A stretch of 64,000 nucleotides of DNA. Source: Cocos nucifera (lineage: Eukaryota > Streptophyta > Magnoliopsida > Arecales > Arecaceae). Position numbers and translations under genes: made by a program. A model generated the notes under the pieces. The model saw only the letters and a program-made list of their open reading frames with translations. It did no database searches and had not been told where the DNA came from. The DNA lies in NCBI GenBank assembly GCA_006176705.1, contig QRFJ01000370.1, positions 248,001 to 312,000 on the forward strand, written 5' to 3'. Below are positions 57,030-64,000 of this stretch, piece by piece (within the stretch, counting starts at the first letter, position 1; the number at the start of each line of letters is the position of its first letter).

Positions 57030-59315
57030 TGTTAGATATGTGTGCCCTACAAGCCAGAATTGGCTGACACTTGTAATACACTTCTAGGGGCAAAATTATA
57101 ATTTTGACTATAAATAATAAAATGGGTTATTTTCTATCACATATGTATATTTAGTGCTTGTGATACATCCTTTGAGTTAATGGTAATGATAATTCTTATT
57201 TTCAAGAATTAAAAATTTAAGACAAGAATTTTCATTATTAACTCATAAAATGCTCCTGACCGTAGGATCATCATGAGGATGGTGATTGATCTGGAAGGTT
57301 AGTGTACAATCACTTCTTTATAGTAGATGAGTCTTGAGTCTACGGTGTAGAGATATCAGAGTGAGAGTATAGATACTCGTTAGAGAACGAGGGCATTGAG
57401 CGTGACCACCTCAAGTAGTCATAAGGAAGTCTACCTTCTCATCAATGACTGACTCGAAGCTACAGTGGTGTGTCTGATTTTTTATCCTGAGGTGCATCGG
57501 TAGTTCACCTTGAGGGTGTTATAGTTTGATTACACCATGACTCGATCTCCTAGCCATTCAGAACCCTAAGGTGTATGTTGGCTATAGCATGTTCATTGTA
57601 GGAATTAGATTGCACCAAGATGGAATCTATCTACCTCGGTGGATGAGGAGCAGCTCTATGATGATCATGAGAATCAAGTCCACAAGCCCATGGCCATGAC
57701 AGAGAGTGAAATAATAGAAAGAGTTTCTATTAAGGTTTTCACATCGGACTTGAATCGAATGATTAAATCATATGATAGAAATTAGGGTTTGATGAGTTTA
57801 CCTTAACCCTAATCTGATCGAGGCTCAAGATAGAAGAACTTTATCACACAAGTAGCTGCACTGAGATGTTCATCTTCAATTTTGATGGGTTGCCACCATA
57901 TACTATTAGGTGTCATTGGTGGATTTTGGGAGCAATTAGAATGATTTAGATGATCGATCATTCTAGTTGTCAGAATCAAAAGAGTTCTGATCCATCGAAA
58001 GGAGTTTCGATGATGTCGATGACGGAGATCACGACATATCCCATTACCATATAGAACTGAACCTAACTGGATCATACAAATAAGAGTTTGGATTTGGATA
58101 TCATCAATTAGACTAACCCAGTTTAATTGATTTGAATTAGATTCAATTAGGTTCAAGAAAATCATGCTAGCACACGATTAAACCTAACATTCTCATTTTT
58201 CTATCATTAAAAGTTGTCTAGACTGAGCCAAATGAGTTTGTGCTTACTCAGGTATTTTTACCTGATCTGACTAGAGCTTGTTCAGATCAGAAAAAGGTTG
58301 TCTTAATTTATGAGATAAATTTAAGACAACACCTACCATTTTTCATCACCTGCTAATTCTTGTCCTTTGACTTTGGTCAAACATTTACCTTTGATCCTTG
58401 GACATCTGCCCATGTGTCATAAACTTACTGGAGAGCAGATAGAGGCTTGTCCCCTCTCTACAAATTGGAAAGGAAGGGGTGCACACCTAGGATGGCATGC
58501 ACCCATGGATAGGGATGCTTGGAGTCCCATATGGATGGGACTCTAGGTTGCTTCTTGGATTCAAACTAGGTGACCCTCACCTATGGACTTTGACCAGTCT
58601 TAGGTGCCTCCTTAGGATGAATCTGTGGGTCTCTCATCTGATTGGATCAAGTGATCTTATCCCACCAATCAAATTTAGATCTGACTGAACGAAACAATGT
58701 GATTGGCCGGGGTGATGTGGCACTGCATGGCGCAGTAGGGTCTATATAAAGACCTATTCGCACCCACTTTTCATAAACTTCTCTCCTAGCCTATGCCCCA
58801 AGGCTATTCCTCTCCCTCCTCCATGCCATCTTTTTGATCCTCTCTCTCCTCTCCATGCCCAAGGCAGTTGGGCTCCAGATTAGTACGAGTCAGGCAAGAA
58901 AAAGCTGTCAAAAAAGGAAGAAGGCAGCACTGCTGAAGAGACGATCGATGATCTTCAGAAGGAGTTTTGAAGATCCTCTAAATTAGATTCAGATCTAATT
59001 TTTGAAGAAAAAAAAGAGAAGGAGAGGACCTCCAGATCCAATCTAAGTGGATACCGATAGAGGCCAGGCGCTTGCATGGCTAGATCCAAAACCTCAGGCA
59101 ATTGGCAGATCATCAACGGATAATTAGATTACCCAGAATTAAGGTAAAATTAATTTAAATTTAATTTAATTTAATTTTTTTATTTATTAGATCATAAAAT
59201 TAGATCTAGAAAATATCAAATTTGATTAGGATCTAAGATGAAATTTTTGAAATACGCCTCTCGATCCAATTAGATCTGAACGAATCTGATCCTGGGAAAT
59301 CAGGATTCTCCTTCA
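57030..59315 (+). repeat. 5' LTR of C3 (2286 bp)
   Basis: It begins TGTTAGATATG and ends CTCCTTCA, the same ends as the C2 LTRs. The open frames at 57809-58165 and 58497-58688 lie in the LTR and are not genes. Confidence 0.92.
58742..58750 (+). promoter_or_regulatory. TATA box in the C3 LTR
   Basis: CTATATAAA is followed by GACC, in the same relative place as the C2 TATAAATA. Confidence 0.62.
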
Positions 59316-59332
59316 ACTAGTATCAGAGCCAG
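59316..59332 (+). promoter_or_regulatory. Primer binding site of C3
   Basis: ACTAGTATCAGAGCCAG follows the LTR. It matches the initiator-Met site with one change (TAGT for TGGT). Confidence 0.8.
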
Positions 59333-61191
59333 GTTCTTATAAAATTTATTTAGATCTAATTTAATCTAATAAATTTATAATTTTAGATATCACATTAGAT
59401 GTGATTATATCTAAAATTAAAAAATTAAAAAATTTAAAATCAATTAATCTAGATCTAATATGTATGAGATACATAACTAGACTAGGAATAGAATTGTTCT
59501 ATGTATAGTCTAGTATAATCATAATTTTTATTTGATTAAATATAATTTTTAGATCTATTTATTTACTATTTTTTGATCTTATAAATATTATAATCAGATC
59601 TAAAATAGAAAATAAATTTAATTTAATTTGTTCATATGAGATATGATAGTTGCATGTTTAGACTAGTTGTAGAATAGTTCTACAATAGGATCTAGAATAA
59701 ATTTTATTTGATAAGATCAAATTTAAATTTAATTTTTTTAGATAATTATGAGATAATTTAGATCTGAAAAATATGCATGCATGATACATGAGATGTATGC
59801 AAAATATGTTTTAATTAGACCAATTTCCTTATATGTGGTCTATGCTTAGATCTAATTAGTTTTTGTAGATTAGTTGTATTTCTGATTAAGGCGTTCTCCT
59901 TGGCCGTCCAGTCATAAGAACAAAGTAGGACTTAAAGACCCTCTCCTCTCATTCGATGGGGTGTTCTTATGATGTGTAGGGGTACTGCGCGTTCATCCTT
60001 AATCAAAAATTGAAAACTTACTTTCTGCAAAATCCTAGATTCTGAAACTCTAGGATCTTATTTGCATATTTTATTTTTGAATCCTAAACTTAATTAAGAA
60101 TTAAGAATATGAAACATATTAGGTCTAAAATTGAGAATTTTTAGATCTAAGACATGTTCATAAAATTGGGTTCGGACTTGGATAGCTTAATTAGGTCTAG
60201 CGGTTGATCAAACCGAATCAAGAGTTGGTTAGATGGGATCAACAATGCTTAAATTGATCAGCCTAATAGGATTAAGTCTGGGTCAAGATCGAGTCACGTG
60301 AATGATCAATCAAGCTAAGATCTAATTAGGCTCAATGGTTAGAGTCTGGATTGTAGGCTAACCCGATTGGTTCTGGCTCAATAATTTGGTGTCTAAGATA
60401 AGTTTGGCAGATATGATCGACTGATTTTTAATTAGGAGCTACTCGACTCGAATGCATTCTTATCGAGTTGATGGCATATCCCTTCCACCGGTCCCACTTA
60501 CCTGGCCATGTTTGTTGACTTAGTTCTGATCTGAGGTGGCCAATAATCTGAGCTAACCCATGCCACTAGGTTAGTCATAATGGTTATGACTATGTCAAGT
60601 CTAGTTTAATGAGACCTAAATCAAATCTTCTTTAAGAAAAGATTAAGTCTAAGGTCTTCCACCATTGTAGATGTGCAGGCTCTTTCTGGGGTTGATTATT
60701 CTCGGTTGGTTACAGTAGCTCAGTTGCACCGAAAAGATGCAACCATGTCTATTAGGCATTAGATGCTACAGGCTGGAGGATGGATTAGGCTTAATATTTT
60801 GAATACGATGAGAGACTCAATTAGAAATCCAATATGTGCAAATGGTGGGTCTGACTTAACTAAGGAGTGGATCAATATTTTGGACACGATGAGATTCATG
60901 AATTAGAGACTAAGATTGGGTGCATCATGATTAGAGAATCATTGAACAAGAGTTGTTCACTCATTGGCTAACCCATCATCAATAACTGTTAGGTGAGGTA
61001 ATGAGTCAGTCGATGGGACTGCACCACACACTAGAAATCAGTAATCATGGAGATTTTTGCATCTCTACAGAGGGAGTATAGGGATTCGAGAAAATAGTGA
61101 AAGCTAATTTATTTAAAAATAAAATCTCTAAATAAATTGGTTAAGTCTTAATTATAGTATCTAACTAGAAACTTTGACTCTCTACAGAAAA
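59333..61191 (+). other. Leader of C3
   Basis: Untranslated DNA matching the C2 leader in opposite orientation. No gene is visible. Confidence 0.65.
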
Positions 61192-64000
61192 ATGTCTGCA
61201 TCCAACCTACTAGCACGAATCCTGGACACCCATAGACTGACCAAACCAAATTACAAGGATTGGCTCTGGAACTTTAAAATCATTTTGGATTTTGAGAAGT
61301 TAACTCATGTATTGGATCAGGATCCTCCCAACTACTAGCTCATCCATCCGCTGAGCAGAGAGCATCTCTGGATAAGTGGATAGATGATGATAACAAGGCC
61401 AGATACTATAGTTGGGCTCGATGTCTAATGAACTTCAGCACCAACATGAAGATATCAGCACTGCTCACCAATTGTTGGCTCACCGACAAGAGATGTTTGG
61501 TGAATAGAGTCGTGCAACCAAGTATCAAGTCACTAAACGACTATTCAAGGCTAAGATGCATGATGGGCAGTCAGTCCAAGATCATTGTCTGATGATGATC
61601 AAGGACATGGAAGAGCTTAAGAAGCTTGGAGTGAGGTTGGACTTGGATCTGCAGAATGATATAATTCTACAATCCTTGACTGATGCGTATGGGTAGTTCA
61701 TCATGAACTATCATATGCATAAACTTCAAAATTTCTTGGCTGAACTTATGAACATGTTGGTTACTGCTGAGCTTTCCATTAAAGATTCTAAAGGCTCAGT
61801 ACTTGCTATGGAATGGACTTCTTCCAAGAGAAAGTCTTTTGGATAGAAGAAAAAGTCTGTGAAAAAGTAGAAGATGGAAGGAGGAAAGAAGAAAAAGGCA
61901 GAGGTGAAGAAAAAGACTGCTGACAAAAAAAAGTATTTCCATTGCAATAATGATGGCCACTGAAAGTGGAACTGCCCTACTTACCTGACCACCCTAAAGA
62001 AGGAGGCAAGTCCTTTTGAGGTATGCTCGTTATTGAGTCTAACCATATGATTTCTTCTGCATCCAGTTGGGTGCTTGACTCTGATTCTAGTGCTCACTTG
62101 TGCACTTCTATGCAGGATTTTTGAGGATAGCAGGAGGCTGAGGGATGGTGAGATGATCCTGTGCATCGAAAATAGAGCAAGAGTTGCTGCCATGGCCGTG
62201 GGAACATATCCTCTTCGATTACCATCTGATTTAGACTTAGTATTAAAAGACTGTTATTATGTACCTACAGCAAGCAGGAATTTGATTTCTATTTCTTGCC
62301 TTGCATTAGAAGGCTATGTAATTAGTTTTCTTAAGGACCATTGTAACATTCTTTATGAAAGAAATAAAATTGCAAGTGGTTTTCTTATTAACGATCTTTA
62401 TCAGCTACATGTTGATGTATCTATTTTTAATTTCGAGCAAAATGTGAATGCCATAAAATCAAAATGACCTAAGGATAGTCCAAACGATAGGTATCTATGG
62501 CACCTAAGACTAGGTCATATAGCAGAAGATAGGATTAACAAATTAGAAAAAATCGGACTATTAAGTCTGTTGACTTCTAAGTCATATCCAATTTGTGAAT
62601 CCTATCTTCATAGCAAAATGACTAAGCTCCCTTTTGTAGGACATGGAGAAAGGGCCATGGATCTTCTTGCTCTAGTACATACAGATGTGTGCAGCCCATT
62701 TGATGTGCTGACTAGAGACAACTTAGTCTACTTCATAACCTTTACCGATGATTTATCTAAGTATGGATATGTGTATCTTATGAAACACAAGTCTGAAGCC
62801 TTTGAAAAGTTCAAGGAGTTTAGACATGAAGTAGAAAAGCAAACTAAAAATCCATTAAGGTTCTTTGATCAGATCGAGGAGGTGAATACCTTAGTCGGAA
62901 ATTTTTGGACTATCTTAAGAAAAATGGCATAGTCTCTCAATGGACTCCATCAGGAACATCTCAACTCAATGGGATTTTAGAATGGAGGAACCAAACCCTA
63001 TTAGATATGGTCCGATCCATGATGAGCTTCACAGACCTTCCTGATTTTCTTTGAGGATACTGTTTGTTAACTATAATATACTTACTGAATAAGATTCCTT
63101 CTAAAACCGTTTCTACCATACTGTATGAGATATGGCATGGTAAGAAATCAAGTCTGAGTCATCTCAGAATTTAGGGTTGTCCAGCTCATGTCAAAAGACA
63201 ACAAGCAGACAAGTTAGACTTTAGGTCCTTTAGAGCTCGATTCATAGGATATCCTAAAGAGTCATTAGGATATTATTTCTATATTTCAGAAGATCACAAT
63301 ATGATTGTGAGTCGACATGCCATTTTTCTTGAAAAATAGTTTATTCAAGATGGCGGCATTGGAAAGCAGATTAAGCTCGAAGAGAAAGTCTCACAAGAGC
63401 AACGAGCTAAGGACCAAATGGAACCAAATTAGGTTAAGCCAATCAATACACTACCTCCTCCACCTTGTAGATCGAAAAGAATTTCTCATCCCCCTGAGAG
63501 GTACTTACGTACTATTTTAGAGGATGTAGAGAAAATATTCCTCATAGGTAATGGGGTTCATGTTGATGATCCCAAAACCTATAATGAGGCGATATCAGAT
63601 ATCGACTTCAAGAAATGGTTAGAGGCAATGAAGTCAGAAATTGACTCGATGCACTCAAATTAAGTCTAGACCTTGGTAGATCCACCAGAAGGTATAGTAC
63701 CTATTGGGTGTAAATGGATCTACAAGAGAAAGATTGGCGTAGATGGGAATGTGGAGACATTCAAGGCTAGATTAGTGGCAAAAGGTTATAGTCAACGTGA
63801 AGACATTGACTATCAGGATACCTTTTCATCAGTAGCTATGCTAAAATCCATCCACACATTGCTTGTTGTTGCAATCTATTTCAATTATGAAATATGGCAA
63901 ATGGATGTGAAAATGACATTCTTAAATGGATATCTTGAGAAAGATATCTATATGGAACAACCATAGTTAAAATATGGTTATCTAAAGAATTCTCCATGAA
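61192..64000 (+). pseudogene. Copia gag-pol (C3), incomplete at the window edge
   Basis: Gag starts MSASNLLARILDTHRL at 61192. The zinc knuckle region (61930-61980) has Tyr for the first Cys and a stop in GH-stop-KWNC. The protease reads VLDSDSSAHLC near 62070, with Asp for Gly. Gag-pre-integrase and integrase (62490-63340) have YLWHLRLGHIAEDRI and FITFTDDLSKYGYVYLMKHK, but the second catalytic Asp region is out of frame. The TAG in FLEK-stop-FIQD (63337-63339) is shared with C2. Reverse transcriptase (63600-63966) has CKWIYKRKIGVDGNVE and WQMDVKMTFLNGYLEKD, then jumps to a stretch resembling KMWLSKEFSM, so about 250 bp are deleted at 63966. Confidence 0.88.

Larger units (their letters stand above)
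57030..64000 (+). mobile_element. Ty1/copia retrotransposon C3 (C2 family), 3' part outside the window
   Basis: It has a 5' LTR, primer site, leader, gag and pol, all on the plus strand and matching C2. It is inserted in the G2 RNase H region; the left flanking 5-mer is GTGGG (57025-57029). It carries more substitutions than C2, mostly C to T and G to A, and a deletion near the right window edge. Confidence 0.92.

Noticed and set aside
1..64000. Host protein genes, tRNA, rRNA, CRISPR or organelle DNA
   Set aside because: I looked for these on both strands and found none. All longer readable regions belong to transposable elements.
57030..64000. Integrated pararetrovirus as an explanation of the reverse transcriptase fragments
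   Set aside because: LTRs, primer sites, polypurine tracts, integrase and the Ty1/copia domain order are present, and there are no movement or coat protein motifs.

Overview
This window looks like nuclear DNA of a flowering plant, made almost entirely of transposable elements nested inside one another. I see no host protein gene, tRNA or rRNA. The evidence is Ty1/copia elements with initiator-Met-tRNA primer sites, a Sirevirus-type copia element with an envelope-like ORF, Tat-lineage Ty3/gypsy elements with an antisense ORF, and an En/Spm (CACTA) DNA transposon. A monocot, perhaps a palm, is my guess from the overall style; nothing in the sequence proves it. Every coding region carries stops or frameshifts, so all are annotated as pseudogenes.

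Layout. The backbone from 7025 to 44849 is a plus-strand CACTA transposon, seen in three pieces (7025-7858, 29366-29645, 40070-44849). They hold a TNP2 transposase, a second TNPA-like gene, subterminal repeats and the 3' terminal inverted repeat. Its 5' part lies beyond the left edge. On the left, a Tat-lineage gypsy element (G1, 1-7024, plus strand, 5' part missing) ends inside the start of TNP2. A Sirevirus (S, 7859-29365, plus strand) is inserted in TNP2, and its envelope-like ORF is split by a minus-strand copia element (C1, 15100-25912). A second minus-strand copia element (C2, 29646-40069) is inserted further along TNP2 and has a perfect TAAAT target duplication.

Right of the CACTA terminus come about 200 bp of unassigned DNA and then an internal piece of a C1-family copia element (C4, 45048-48988, minus strand). 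This is cut by a minus-strand Tat gypsy element (G2, 48989 to at least 57029). G2 is in turn cut inside its RNase H region by a plus-strand copia element of the C2 family (C3, 57030 to the window end).

Relative ages fit the nesting. By eye, the S LTRs differ at roughly one site in ten, the C1 LTRs at roughly one in twelve, and the C2 LTRs at roughly one in forty. Each tract compared was only 200-250 bp.

The most interesting part is the shared design of G1 and G2. Each has pol on one strand and, downstream of it, a convergent antisense gene encoding a Transposase_28-type ('putative gypsy type transposon') domain followed by coiled coils. A minisatellite separates the two 3' ends. G2 also shows two consecutive RNase H domains, the hallmark of the Tat clade. 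The S envelope-like ORF and a stop codon shared by C2 and C3 are also worth a second look.
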